A DNA stretch of 36,626 bases from a virus: positions 1 to 36,626 of IMG/VR virus record IMGVR_UViG_3300042691_004590; one strand, 5' to 3'. A program made the translations under genes and the position numbers. This document shows positions 1 to 9,321 of this stretch, piece by piece. How positions within the stretch are numbered: position 1 is the stretch's first letter; each line of letters begins with the position of its first letter. The notes beneath the pieces were generated by a model. That model saw nothing but the letters and a program-made list of their open reading frames with translations. It had not been told where the DNA came from and ran no database searches.

Positions 1-1492
1 GGGCATTGACTAAATTTTTAAGTTCTTCAATTTGTTTTTGCTGCTCCTTAATTGCCTCAATCAATACTGCGGTCAAACCTTGATAACGAACAGACATAAA
101 TCCATCTTCATTAGTTCTAGCCAATTCGGGTAAAACTTCTGCTACTTCTTGTGCTATAACACCTACATCTTCTTTGATTTTTGTCAGTTCATTTGTTTCA
201 TTCCAATCAAATCTATAACCATTAAGTTTCAATACCTTATCTAAGGCATTAGGTACTTTTTCTTTAATTGTTTTTAATCTAGCATCAGATGGTGAACCAT
301 AAGCAACAACATCACCACTTGCAGTTAATGTGCCACCTGCAGTTAAATTCATTCTAATATCAGATGCTACAGACCAAACCATAGAATCACCTCCTGGTCT
401 ATGAAAATATGCAAATCTTCCTACAAAACTATTGTCAGTAGTATTAGCAAAGTGTATACCATTATCAAAATTATCGGGACTAGAAAATAAAATATAAGAA
501 TGGCTATTCCTAGTCAAATGCAATATATTGTTTTGGTCAAGAGTTGAAAAACCCGATGCACCTGAATTGCCTTGCAATACAACCATACAATCAGGACTAC
601 TAACACCTACATTACCTGTTGCTAACCTACCTCTTATGCTCACATTACCACTTTCGTGCATTATGACATTGTTTAGGGTATCACTAGAATTATTAAACCT
701 AAACCCATAACTCGGAGAACCTACCATGTATGCTGCATTATCAAATGATATTGCTCCTCTAAAAGCAGAACCACCATTAATTTGCAAACCATTACTTACT
801 AATTCTCCATACATAAATGCCCTACTATTTGGTAAAGGAGTTCCAGGGTTTTGCCTACTTGAGTATAAAGTCCAACCTGCATTAGTTTGAAATTCCCAAT
901 TTCCAGGGTCCCATGTTTCATTATAAAATTGCAATTCATATACTCTAAGATTAGCACTACTTTGTGTTAATACAACTCTTAATCTATTTGTATATGTGCT
1001 AGAATTAGTACCTGAACCTGTCATATTAACCATTACATGATGGTCTTCATTTGCACTAGGAAAACTACATTCTGCTCTTGCAGTCATGCTAATAAAAACA
1101 TGATTGTTTTCCCAAGAACCTGTATGGCGATATACACCCCAAAAATTATAACTCTGACAACTACCATTCAATGTTACTTCTGCAATCTTCCACCATTGCT
1201 CAGCATTAGGCCATGCATAAGGATGTGTTCCGTATGTCCAACTATTTGTTTTTGGGACAAATTCTGTTGCATGCATCCCATCTACCGTATCTGCATTGCC
1301 TGTTATACTGATTCCCCATGTACCACTTGCTCCACTTCCATTTGTAGGTGTGTAACTTGTGCTATCTACAGAACCATTTGCCTTTAAAAATTGGGATGCA
1401 GTACCACCCGATTTGACAATAGTACCAGCAGTTATTGTGTCTGTTACATTCAAATCATCATTAACACTTATACTATCTACTCTAAATGCCAT
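1..1492 (-). CDS. Tail fibre/appendage protein with C-terminal peptidase S74 chaperone domain (partial, runs off left edge)
   Basis: Starts at ATG 1492, two bases after the stop of the upstream fibre gene, and stays open to base 2 (497 codons seen). The first ~390 residues are Gly/Ser/Thr/Asn-rich fibre-like sequence. The C-terminal part seen is a peptidase S74 (chaperone of endosialidase) domain beginning near the SPSDARLK motif; S402 and D403 are the expected catalytic Ser-Asp of this family. It continues with DVGVIAQEVAEVLPEL and a final Lys/Glu/Gln helix typical of the trimeric chaperone. Known family role: an intramolecular chaperone folds trimeric fibres and then cleaves itself off. The stop codon is outside the window. 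If the molecule is circular, the frame continues into the LamG gene at the right edge. Confidence 0.9.
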   Translation of the reverse strand, partial: MAFRVDSISVNDDLNVTDTITAGTIVKSGGTASQFLKANGSVDSTSYTPTNGSGASGTWGISITGNADTVDGMHATEFVPKTNSWTYGTHPYAWPNAEQWWKIAEVTLNGSCQSYNFWGVYRHTGSWENNHVFISMTARAECSFPSANEDHHVMVNMTGSGTNSSTYTNRLRVVLTQSSANLRVYELQFYNETWDPGNWEFQTNAGWTLYSSRQNPGTPLPNSRAFMYGELVSNGLQINGGSAFRGAISFDNAAYMVGSPSYGFRFNNSSDTLNNVIMHESGNVSIRGRLATGNVGVSSPDCMVVLQGNSGASGFSTLDQNNILHLTRNSHSYILFSSPDNFDNGIHFANTTDNSFVGRFAYFHRPGGDSMVWSVASDIRMNLTAGGTLTASGDVVAYGSPSDARLKTIKEKVPNALDKVLKLNGYRFDWNETNELTKIKEDVGVIAQEVAEVLPELARTNEDGFMSVRYQGLTAVLIEAIKEQQKQIEELKNLVNA

Positions 1493-1494
1493 AA

Positions 1495-4400
1495 TTACAA
1501 TAATCTTTTAAATGTGAATGTATATGTTGCTGCACTTGAATTTGTACCATTGCTTTTCATTTGCAAAAAAGTACCTGCATTACCTACCGTTCCTCTTGTT
1601 CTTAAATAAATATATCTATCATTATCTGCATGACCCATGTGGTGCAATGATATTTCACTAAAATTTGCACCATTTGTATTCTCTGCATACCAATACATAA
1701 TACCTACATAAGTTTGTGAATACATAAGTCCACCCGAATAAGCATCATTGCTAAAACAAGTTACAAGATATACTCCTGATGTTGTCAAATTTGAATTACT
1801 TACACCTGTATCTTTCCATGTAGTATCTAATAAAACAGAAGCATTATAAGTAAATGTAGTACTTGTAGATGTCAAAGCATAACTGCTAACATTTTCACTA
1901 GTAACAATAGTTTTCCAACCTGTCCATACATTGTTATCTGTCTTATTCCTAAAACGCATACCTATATTGTATGCTGATTCTAATTGCGTTGCACCTGTAC
2001 TACCTCCTGCATCCCATACTAATACACTTCTACTATCTCCCCCACCATTCAACCTATAATACCCACTTGTAGTTATTCCATCATAAGTTGCACCTGTATA
2101 ACTTGGTGTAGAATATGCTCCACCATTATAAATAATACCTGATAAAGCATTTTGCTTGTTATTAAAGGTATTCCAATCTGTACTAGACAAATAACCATTT
2201 GTGCTAGTTGTTGCTTGTGTTATACTTAGAGTTCTGTCAGTAGTCAAATTACCTCCACCTTGCAATGGTGCAGTTGTTGAAATTGTCCTACTCGTAGGTA
2301 CACCACCTAATCCTGCTAGTGTTTGGTCACCTGTGTTTGTACCGCTTAAATTTGCAGCAGTTACATTTCCTACTATTGAAACATTTCTATCTGAATCAAT
2401 ACTCAATGCATCTCTAGTTCCTAGTGTAGCATGGCGAACACCAATTACAAACTTACCTGCAGGATTTCCACTTGTTCCATTTTCCTTTTCTGCTCTAAGT
2501 ACTGAATATGTTTTGACACCTGTTCCATCATTACCTTTCATGTAAAATGTAGAACCTTGACCTTGAACACCTGGAACATCTGTACCAACAATAGTCAATG
2601 TATCACTACTACCATTGCTAAATATTTTAACTCCTGTTATTGTTTGGTCTGTTGCTATTGTAACATAGCCACTCAAATCAGTTGCATAGTTTGGTACATT
2701 TAAAACACCTGTTGCAGAATCATAAGTTGCTGCTCCACTTGTACCTGTTGTAGTCAAACTAATACTACCTCTTGCAGCAGTATTAAAGTTTTGCCATGTC
2801 TTATCACCTCTCCAATATTGTGCAGTTGTACCTGCCGTAATTGCAGGTTCTTTACCATTGAATGTACTCCAATCAGTACTGCTTAACTTACCTGTATTTG
2901 TTGCACTTGCAACAGGGATATTCAATGTAATTGTACCTGCTCCTGTAATTGGACTACCTGTAACACCTACATCTGTACCTGTTGTACCTGTAGCCAATGC
3001 TACTGAAGTAACCGTACCTGCTGCTGCGTTAATCCAACTAGTACCATCATATTTAAGGAATTGACCATTGGTTGGGGTTGTAATTGCTACATCCCCTAAT
3101 TGACCTAAATTGTAATCCCCTTCTGTAGCCACTACTGCTCCTGTCCTACCAAATACACTTGTCACAGGTGCTGTGTCATAATCTGACCAACTAGCAGTAA
3201 TTGTACCACCATCCTGTTGGGTCAATGTCAATGTCTTGGTAGTAGTACCTGTAACAGCAGCACTATTTATCTTATCATTATAAGCTGCATCCCAATTAGT
3301 CTGACTTGCATTTGTAGGCAAGGAATACCCTGCTGCAAATGACAAACCTAAAGTACCACTTGAGGTAACAGGAGAACCTGAAACTGAAAAACCTGTAGGT
3401 GCTGACAAACCAACTGAGGTAACCGTTCCTACATAACCTGTATCGTTTACCCATGCTGTGCCGTTATATCTAAGAACTTGACCATTACTAGGGGTAGTTA
3501 TTGTAACATCTCCTAGCTGACCTAAGTTATAATCTCCCTCTGTTGCTACAATTGCTCCTGTTCTACCGAAAACTGAAGTAACAGGCGCTGTATCATAATC
3601 AGTCCAACTTGCAGTAACCGTTCCTCCATCTTGCTGAGTAAGAGTCAAAGTCTTAGTCGTTGTGCCTGTTACTGCTGCACTATTAATCTTGTCATTGTAT
3701 GCTGCATCCCATTCTGCTTGTTTTGCAGTCGTTGGAATACCATAACCTGTAGTTGTACTTAGTACACCTGTGCTAGAATTATAATCTAAACCTGTAACAG
3801 ACTCACTAAATGCTCCTCTTGCTCTTTCATCAGTATAGTACAAATTAGTACCTTCTGCTATGTTTGTAGTAGTACCTGCTGTTTTAGTCCATAAACCTGT
3901 AGCAGTTTTATATTGGAGTATATCGTTATTGCTTGGGTTCTGTGCTGCTACATCATGCAACTCATCCATTTCATAGCCGTTCTGAATCTTAACAGCTATA
4001 ACACCCAATTGAGGGTGACTTCTAGTTACAATACCTACATACACCAAATGAATAGGTGCATAAGGCTTGGTGCTAGTGTATGCTCCTGCTGTTGTACCAC
4101 TCAAATACAATTGAGTACCTTCTGCAAATGCTTGGGTATTTATGCCTACTAAATCACCTACTACTACAATATAGCCATTAGACATATCCAATATGTCATC
4201 CTGTACAACACCATAAGTTTGTGCTGAAGTTGCATCTGAGTCTGCCAATGCCTTAGCAATTGTTGGCAAGTTACCATGTCCTCCATCAATATAGACAACC
4301 GTACCTTTTGCCATTGTTGCTCCACTCTCATTGTACACCTCTCTAATCAATTCCTTTGCTTGTCCAATAATTGTAGGGAATGGCTGCAATGCTCCTGTTC

Positions 4401-5076
4401 CATCTATGTACTGACTAGCTGTACCTGCACCTGTAATTGTCAAAGTGCCTGTACTTGTTACAGGACTACCTGAAACTGAGAATGCTGAAGGCATACTTAT
4501 ACCTACAGATGTAACCGTACCAACATTCCATGTCCTATCTGCTGACAAATCATAGCTAGTGCCATTGATTGTAAGCTGCCTAGTTTGGTTTACAGGAGTA
4601 TAACCTAAAGCATCTTGCTTATTGTTGAAAGTGTTCCAATCTGTGCTGCTGAGGTAACCATTTGTACTTGCTCCTGCTTGAGTAATTGACAAAGTCCTGT
4701 CTGCACTCAAATCACCGCCTCCTTGCAAAGGTGCTGTTGTATTAATGCTTCTAGCTGTACCTACTTTATTATTGAATGTAGTCCAATCTGCACTAGACAA
4801 AGCACCCCTGTTTGTAGCTGATGCTGTAGGTATGCTTATCGTAAAACTGCCTGTAGAGGTTATTGGTGAACCTGTAACGGCTATATCTGTCCCACTTGTG
4901 TTAATAGTTAAGCCAACAGAAGTAACTCCAAAATCAAGGTTATTTTGCAAATAATCTTCAATCGTTTGGATGGTCACTTTGTTGGTTGTAGCTGCTCCAC
5001 TTGCTACTATTGGCAGCACATCATTGTTGAGTATGCTTACCCTTTCTACTAACTGACTTATTCTTTTATCTGCCAT
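1495..5076 (-). CDS. Long repetitive tail fibre protein, 1193 aa
   Basis: A very long low-complexity virion protein rich in Thr, Ser, Gly, Asn and Val. It is built from short beta-type modules that recur, such as GTVTSVG, SVSGSPVTSTGTL and TNGYLSSTDWNTFNNK. The N-terminal ~50 residues (ADKRISQLVERVSILNND...) look like a virion-attachment segment. Residues ~456-545 and ~595-684 are a near-identical duplication, and residues ~115-154 recur at ~936-975. The C-terminal ~200 residues are non-repetitive, with aromatic-rich sequence that may be the receptor-binding tip. It lies between a large tail protein and the S74 fibre gene, 4 and 2 bases away, so it is part of the tail/host-recognition operon. 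Receptor unknown. Confidence 0.88.
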   Translation of the reverse strand: MADKRISQLVERVSILNNDVLPIVASGAATTNKVTIQTIEDYLQNNLDFGVTSVGLTINTSGTDIAVTGSPITSTGSFTISIPTASATNRGALSSADWTTFNNKVGTARSINTTAPLQGGGDLSADRTLSITQAGASTNGYLSSTDWNTFNNKQDALGYTPVNQTRQLTINGTSYDLSADRTWNVGTVTSVGISMPSAFSVSGSPVTSTGTLTITGAGTASQYIDGTGALQPFPTIIGQAKELIREVYNESGATMAKGTVVYIDGGHGNLPTIAKALADSDATSAQTYGVVQDDILDMSNGYIVVVGDLVGINTQAFAEGTQLYLSGTTAGAYTSTKPYAPIHLVYVGIVTRSHPQLGVIAVKIQNGYEMDELHDVAAQNPSNNDILQYKTATGLWTKTAGTTTNIAEGTNLYYTDERARGAFSESVTGLDYNSSTGVLSTTTGYGIPTTAKQAEWDAAYNDKINSAAVTGTTTKTLTLTQQDGGTVTASWTDYDTAPVTSVFGRTGAIVATEGDYNLGQLGDVTITTPSNGQVLRYNGTAWVNDTGYVGTVTSVGLSAPTGFSVSGSPVTSSGTLGLSFAAGYSLPTNASQTNWDAAYNDKINSAAVTGTTTKTLTLTQQDGGTITASWSDYDTAPVTSVFGRTGAVVATEGDYNLGQLGDVAITTPTNGQFLKYDGTSWINAAAGTVTSVALATGTTGTDVGVTGSPITGAGTITLNIPVASATNTGKLSSTDWSTFNGKEPAITAGTTAQYWRGDKTWQNFNTAARGSISLTTTGTSGAATYDSATGVLNVPNYATDLSGYVTIATDQTITGVKIFSNGSSDTLTIVGTDVPGVQGQGSTFYMKGNDGTGVKTYSVLRAEKENGTSGNPAGKFVIGVRHATLGTRDALSIDSDRNVSIVGNVTAANLSGTNTGDQTLAGLGGVPTSRTISTTAPLQGGGNLTTDRTLSITQATTSTNGYLSSTDWNTFNNKQNALSGIIYNGGAYSTPSYTGATYDGITTSGYYRLNGGGDSRSVLVWDAGGSTGATQLESAYNIGMRFRNKTDNNVWTGWKTIVTSENVSSYALTSTSTTFTYNASVLLDTTWKDTGVSNSNLTTSGVYLVTCFSNDAYSGGLMYSQTYVGIMYWYAENTNGANFSEISLHHMGHADNDRYIYLRTRGTVGNAGTFLQMKSNGTNSSAATYTFTFKRLL
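3025..3711 (-). repeat. Diverged ~270-bp direct repeat inside the tail fibre gene (period 417 bp)
   Basis: Two copies, about 3442-3711 and 3025-3294, encode almost the same ~90 residues (WDAAYNDKINSAAVTGTTTK ... TAPVTSVFGRTGA ... EGDYNLGQLGDV). The protein copies differ at only a few positions. The DNA copies differ at many third codon positions, for example in the codons for the KINSAAV segment. This is an old module duplication held under protein-level constraint rather than a recent DNA repeat. Confidence 0.85.
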
Positions 5077-5080
5077 AATC

Positions 5081-7255
5081 TTAAATATAAAACTTATTTA
5101 CTCCGTTTTCTTGTAGCATAAAGTAGTCTGTTTCAAGTAATATGTAGTCGTAATCTGTTGGCTGCAATTCAGTCAATACTTTAAACAAGCTAACCTTACT
5201 GAGTGTATTAGCAATAGGGTTATACCTGTCAATCTTGTGCAATTGGTAAAAGTGATTGCCTACCTTAACCAACCTCCTAAAATCCAAATCCATAATATCT
5301 TGCGGAGTCAGGTAAAACTCAGCCTGTATTAACCTACTGCTTCTGTCACCTATAAGGTCAATCAATGGCTTGTAATATGCTCCGTACAAGTTAGCACCAG
5401 GGTAAACAGAAATACTAAAGTACACCTCTTTAGGAGTACCAAACAACAAATCTGCTACAGGGTCTATTGGGTTATTAAGGTGACCTGCATAAGGATATGC
5501 TGAATATGTACCTGTACCACCTGAGTAACTAATATTCCAACTTGTAGGACATTGTACATCAGGCTTCCAATATGCTATTCTTGGCTTAAAGTTATCTTTA
5601 ACCTTTACACCATTTTCAACCTTGTACAAATGCAACATTATCCTTCCTTGTACCTCCTCTCTCATAACAGGGGGAGCAAACACCACCTTGATTGCCTTAG
5701 TATCTAGTTCAAAATCATTATCTATAATAGTTCTGCTTTCTCCGTAACCTTCATTATACTTAGACTTATAAAATCCACTCCAATAATCAGAATCATCATC
5801 AAAAGACAATCTGTATTCCTTGTAGCCTAACTCACTTAAAGGAGTTATGGTAATCTCCTGACTTACATCTAGTTTCTCAGTCCAATCTGTAGCCTCATCC
5901 TTAAAGTTTTTATAAAATGTTGCATACGGAATTATCTCTAACACATTGTCCCTCAGCTTGTCTTGCTGTATGTACAAATTGTGCATGGTTATTATTGACT
6001 TGAGAAAATCCCTTTGCTTTATTGACTTAGGCATAATGTAGCCTATCTTCATTGTATCACCCTCAGTCAAATCTACTGCAACAGGTACGGTGTTACCAAT
6101 TAACAAATTCATGTCTAGGCATATAACTAGGGTATCAATAAAAGGGTTTTGGTTATACCCACCTCCTGACCTATCAGCCTCAATATACACCTCAAAATAA
6201 TCATTCTGTGCAATATCTCCTGCCCAAGTTGCTGCCCAATCCCAATTGTAAAACTGATACTGAGCAGAAAAATACACCATTCTTGAGTCAGTCATAATAG
6301 TACTGCCATTCTTTGTTACCCTCATAGTCCAATACACCTGAGTACCTGCTTCTAAACATAACAACTGAATCCTATGGTTAAAATTTACACCTGTGTTCAA
6401 TGTCTGTGCCCTATTCCATGTAAACCTTGTTCCTTGTGGGTTAATAGTGAATCCTTCTGCTGCTATACTAGTAAATGCAATCTGCTTTGTCCAATACTCA
6501 ACATTACCTGCTGTGTCCTCAAAACCTGAAGTCTGATTCAACAAGGTACTAACTTGCTTAGTTATAGCCTTTTCTGCAGTAACCAATATCAACTTCTTGA
6601 AATACTGAGTATTAAAAAACTCACTATTCAATACAAAACCACTACCTGCAAATATCTTTTCAATAATTTCCCTAACAAATACTGCAGGTTTGAAACTTGC
6701 AAAAGGGTAAGTAATGCTGTCAGTAGTATAGCCGTAATCAACAAGGGGGTAAACATAGTTTTGCCCACCTGCTACCCATTCAGTTCTTTGCCAACTATTA
6801 ACTACATTAGTCAAATTCCATGTATGGTCGTAGCTACTAAAATCTAGTTCTGCTAGTGTCTTATCTCCTAATACATGGAGAATATCCCTAAGCCTACCGA
6901 ATACATTGGTTTCATAGGTAATATCTCCTTGCTTGTTCTTTACATTGATTAGCCTAAGTACACCATCAAATATCTTAACATTGTCTAAAAATATTTGTGC
7001 CTTTGCTTGTTTTGCAGGGTTAAAATTTACTAGAATGTTTGGGTCTTGTTCATAGTAATCATTCTCAACAGATATGTCAAATATGTTACCGAACAACTTA
7101 GCATTTCTCTCAGTTGAAGGCAAAACAATAGTCTTACTGAATGATGTGTTTCTCCTTTCAATGTCACTAATGTCTGCAATGCTGTAGGTAAAATCTACAT
7201 CAATGTCACCAAATGTATCTGCTTCATATCCTTCTATAAATAGCCTAGCACTCAT
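5081..7255 (-). CDS. Large tail/baseplate protein, 724 aa, function unassigned
   Basis: Begins MSARLFIEGYEADTFGDIDV and carries SFSKTIVLPST at ~residue 40, a style I associate with a large tail-tip or baseplate protein conserved in Bacteroidota phages. The sequence is rich in Tyr, Trp, Phe and Asn and predicted mostly beta, with no signal peptide or membrane segment. Size and position, between a 393-aa tail protein and the fibre genes, fit a distal-tail hub or Tal-like protein that connects tube and fibres. No catalytic motif was seen. The assignment rests on context and composition. Confidence 0.6.
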   Translation of the reverse strand: MSARLFIEGYEADTFGDIDVDFTYSIADISDIERRNTSFSKTIVLPSTERNAKLFGNIFDISVENDYYEQDPNILVNFNPAKQAKAQIFLDNVKIFDGVLRLINVKNKQGDITYETNVFGRLRDILHVLGDKTLAELDFSSYDHTWNLTNVVNSWQRTEWVAGGQNYVYPLVDYGYTTDSITYPFASFKPAVFVREIIEKIFAGSGFVLNSEFFNTQYFKKLILVTAEKAITKQVSTLLNQTSGFEDTAGNVEYWTKQIAFTSIAAEGFTINPQGTRFTWNRAQTLNTGVNFNHRIQLLCLEAGTQVYWTMRVTKNGSTIMTDSRMVYFSAQYQFYNWDWAATWAGDIAQNDYFEVYIEADRSGGGYNQNPFIDTLVICLDMNLLIGNTVPVAVDLTEGDTMKIGYIMPKSIKQRDFLKSIITMHNLYIQQDKLRDNVLEIIPYATFYKNFKDEATDWTEKLDVSQEITITPLSELGYKEYRLSFDDDSDYWSGFYKSKYNEGYGESRTIIDNDFELDTKAIKVVFAPPVMREEVQGRIMLHLYKVENGVKVKDNFKPRIAYWKPDVQCPTSWNISYSGGTGTYSAYPYAGHLNNPIDPVADLLFGTPKEVYFSISVYPGANLYGAYYKPLIDLIGDRSSRLIQAEFYLTPQDIMDLDFRRLVKVGNHFYQLHKIDRYNPIANTLSKVSLFKVLTELQPTDYDYILLETDYFMLQENGVNKFYI

Positions 7256-7256
7256 A

Positions 7257-8438
7257 CTATATTGATTGTCTTGTATTTACCAAACCAAACTCAACATCTA
7301 GTTCAATATTAAATACCTTATCTGTTGCTGTTTGTTTTACTTCATAAGAATTTGGCACTATCTTGACAGGAATCCATGATACAGATATATCATTGTCATT
7401 AACCAAGTTCATGTACACCAAAGGTGATGAGTACAATTGCCTAATCAACTGACTTTGTGCATCAGTCAAGTAATCAGATACCAACTTATACTTCTGCATT
7501 TCCTTTGTATAGTATATTGGATTAGTATTCTTAACCATTACACCATTGCCTTCATAAATGTCTGCTGTGTAATTTCTTTGATAGCCTTTCCTCTCAATAT
7601 CAAAACTTGTCCTGCTAACCAAATCAAAGTTAAAATAGTCCCATGCACCAAACTTATTGAGGTAAGCAACCCTAACAGGGTCAAACTTACCACAAGCCTG
7701 AGTGTACAAAGTCATACCTGTAGGCACTCTCCTAGCTGTTCCGTTATTGTAATTCAAAAACAAACTTATGTAATTAACATTACCATAGTTTGCAGGGGTA
7801 ACCTTGAAAAATGTCACTTGGGGGGTTGTGACAACTGAGGGGGTTAAATAATATGTGCTGCTTGTTCCATTCATTAAAGTGACTACCAATTCTAAATTGG
7901 TTACCTTACCATCATTGTAGAAAGGTATCATCTGAGAATCTGTACTCCTTAGTTTTACATCAGTCCAACTTGTCAAAGGTTTATATCCTGTGTTTGAAAC
8001 ACCTGTATAAAAGTTCACATTTGCATACCAAGTCTTTAACTCCAATAAAGGAAAACTTGCTGCAAGTGCATACTTGTTAGCTGAGGTTACTTGCGTATTC
8101 AATACAATAACATAAGTACCATCTACATCTCGGTACTCATAACATTTTAAGTAAAACTTCTTAATCAATCCTGTGCTGTGCTGTGTTGCTGCTGTCTGAT
8201 ATACACCAACATCATAGGTAAAATCTTGCTGTACAAATTTAGATACATCAAATTCTACAGGGGTTGCAGGGTCAGCAGGTGCATCATAGTATGCAGTTGT
8301 CATCAATTCATCATTGCCGTTATACACCTTTACTACATACTTGAATCCTGTTTGGTCTGCGTTGTCACTTAGTATGCTGTAATTAATCCTATTAAATGCA
8401 GGTAACAAACTTGCACTAGGTTCTGTCAATGTTATCAT
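7257..8438 (-). CDS. Tail protein, 393 aa, possibly distal tail (Dit-like)
   Basis: Begins MITLTEPSASLLPAFNRINY. It is predicted to be beta-rich, with several Fn3/jelly-roll-like stretches (YVVKVYNGNDELMTTAYYDA near the N-terminus). It has no membrane segment and no recognisable enzyme motif. It ends one base before the 724-aa tail protein starts, and its own start overlaps the end of the gp10-like gene by 4 bases (ATGA), implying translational coupling in a tail operon. By position it could be the distal tail or baseplate adaptor; this is inference, and I do not recognise the family with certainty. Confidence 0.55.
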   Translation of the reverse strand: MITLTEPSASLLPAFNRINYSILSDNADQTGFKYVVKVYNGNDELMTTAYYDAPADPATPVEFDVSKFVQQDFTYDVGVYQTAATQHSTGLIKKFYLKCYEYRDVDGTYVIVLNTQVTSANKYALAASFPLLELKTWYANVNFYTGVSNTGYKPLTSWTDVKLRSTDSQMIPFYNDGKVTNLELVVTLMNGTSSTYYLTPSVVTTPQVTFFKVTPANYGNVNYISLFLNYNNGTARRVPTGMTLYTQACGKFDPVRVAYLNKFGAWDYFNFDLVSRTSFDIERKGYQRNYTADIYEGNGVMVKNTNPIYYTKEMQKYKLVSDYLTDAQSQLIRQLYSSPLVYMNLVNDNDISVSWIPVKIVPNSYEVKQTATDKVFNIELDVEFGLVNTRQSI

Positions 8439-9067
8439 CTTACTACTTTTAAAATCAATGCGTTATACCCTATCTCCTTAAGTTCTACATTAAAGTCAGG
8501 CAATACTGCATCAATTGCTTTCTTCTTAAAGTTTCTTCCTTCAATACCATATTTTTTAATATAGTATGCTAGTCTTTTAGCAGGACTTGTAATTAGCTTA
8601 ATCTTACCTTCTCCTCCTGCTGACCTTTCTATACTAGCTTGTCCTTTCAATTCTATATTCTTCCTTGCTGCCCATCCTTCCAATGCCTTGAGTGCTTCAG
8701 GAGGCATACCATAAGTTTTAAACTGATAGTATTTACCTTCTGCATTTTTAAATACCTTTCTTTTGTTTTCAATACCCTTAACACCCTTGTCAATGTAGTC
8801 TGCATAGTCCACACCTATTCCTATCTCTAACCTGTAGCCATTCTTACTTTCCTTTACACCTATAACTTTAAATGAATTAGCCAATGCTCCACTAGCTACA
8901 GGAGCAAACTCCTCCAATTTGTCCACTAGCCTGATGCCTAACTTGTCCATTGCAGTCTTGACATTTTGTGCCAATACTCCTTCAATAGCACCAATGTATT
9001 CATTAGGCTTGAGTCTTCTTCCTCCTATGTTTAAATTGGCTACCGCCTCCTTTGTTGCAACTCCCAT
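8435..9067 (-). CDS. HK97 gp10-like tail completion/neck protein, 210 aa
   Basis: The central segment APVASGALANSF followed by a YADYIDKGVKG element matches the HK97 gp10-like family, small proteins that join head and tail or complete the tail. N-terminal helices (VKTAMDKLGIRLVDKLEEF) precede it and a basic C-terminal half follows. The length is larger than the usual 120-150 aa, with an extra C-terminal region (AYYIKKYGIEGRNF). It overlaps the frameshifted chaperone extension by 28 bases upstream and the 393-aa tail gene by 4 bases downstream. Role in the virion neck is inferred from the family. Confidence 0.72.
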   Translation of the reverse strand: MGVATKEAVANLNIGGRRLKPNEYIGAIEGVLAQNVKTAMDKLGIRLVDKLEEFAPVASGALANSFKVIGVKESKNGYRLEIGIGVDYADYIDKGVKGIENKRKVFKNAEGKYYQFKTYGMPPEALKALEGWAARKNIELKGQASIERSAGGEGKIKLITSPAKRLAYYIKKYGIEGRNFKKKAIDAVLPDFNVELKEIGYNALILKVVR

Positions 9068-9321
9068 TTTTTATATTGTGCTTCTTTTGCCTTGTTTAAA
9101 TCCTTCAAATATGCTAGGGTATTTAAGTATTGTATTACAGGGAGTGCGTAGGCTTGTGAAACTGCTATGTTTTCAAAGTCTGCTACTTCCTTCGTACTAA
9201 GTACCCAACCCCATCTTTCCATAAATGTTGCAGGGTAGCCTTCGCCTCCTGACTCAGGTTTGAGGAGATTATGGTATCGCTTATTAACTCCTGAAATAAT
9301 TGATAAAAAAAAAGCATACAA
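9040..9321 (-). CDS. -1 frame extension of the tail assembly chaperone (lambda T-like), made by ribosomal frameshifting
   Basis: This open frame has no ATG at its 5' end; the only apparent start is a TTG just before the T9 run, so it is unlikely to be initiated independently. Read as a -1 extension of the 194-aa upstream frame from about 9310, it adds ~88 residues to give a fusion of ~242 aa. The extension includes ERWGWVLSTKEVADFENIAV and then ...VIQYLNTLAYLKDLNKAKEA, ending in Arg residues. This 'NLLAY.KDK'-like pattern is typical of T-type chaperone tails. It overlaps the gp10-like gene by 28 bases. The free TTG-initiated 93-aa reading is listed only to mark the frame. Confidence 0.75.
   Translation of the reverse strand: MYAFFLSIISGVNKRYHNLLKPESGGEGYPATFMERWGWVLSTKEVADFENIAVSQAYALPVIQYLNTLAYLKDLNKAKEAQYKKWELQQRRR

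Noticed and set aside
1495-5076. Repeats in the fibre gene as CRISPR or mobile element
   Set aside because: Repeats are long, in-frame protein modules with silent differences; no short identical repeats with unique spacers.
9311-9321. TTG start for the 93-aa -1 frame chaperone extension
   Set aside because: No ATG and no leader; expression by frameshift from the T9 run explains it better.
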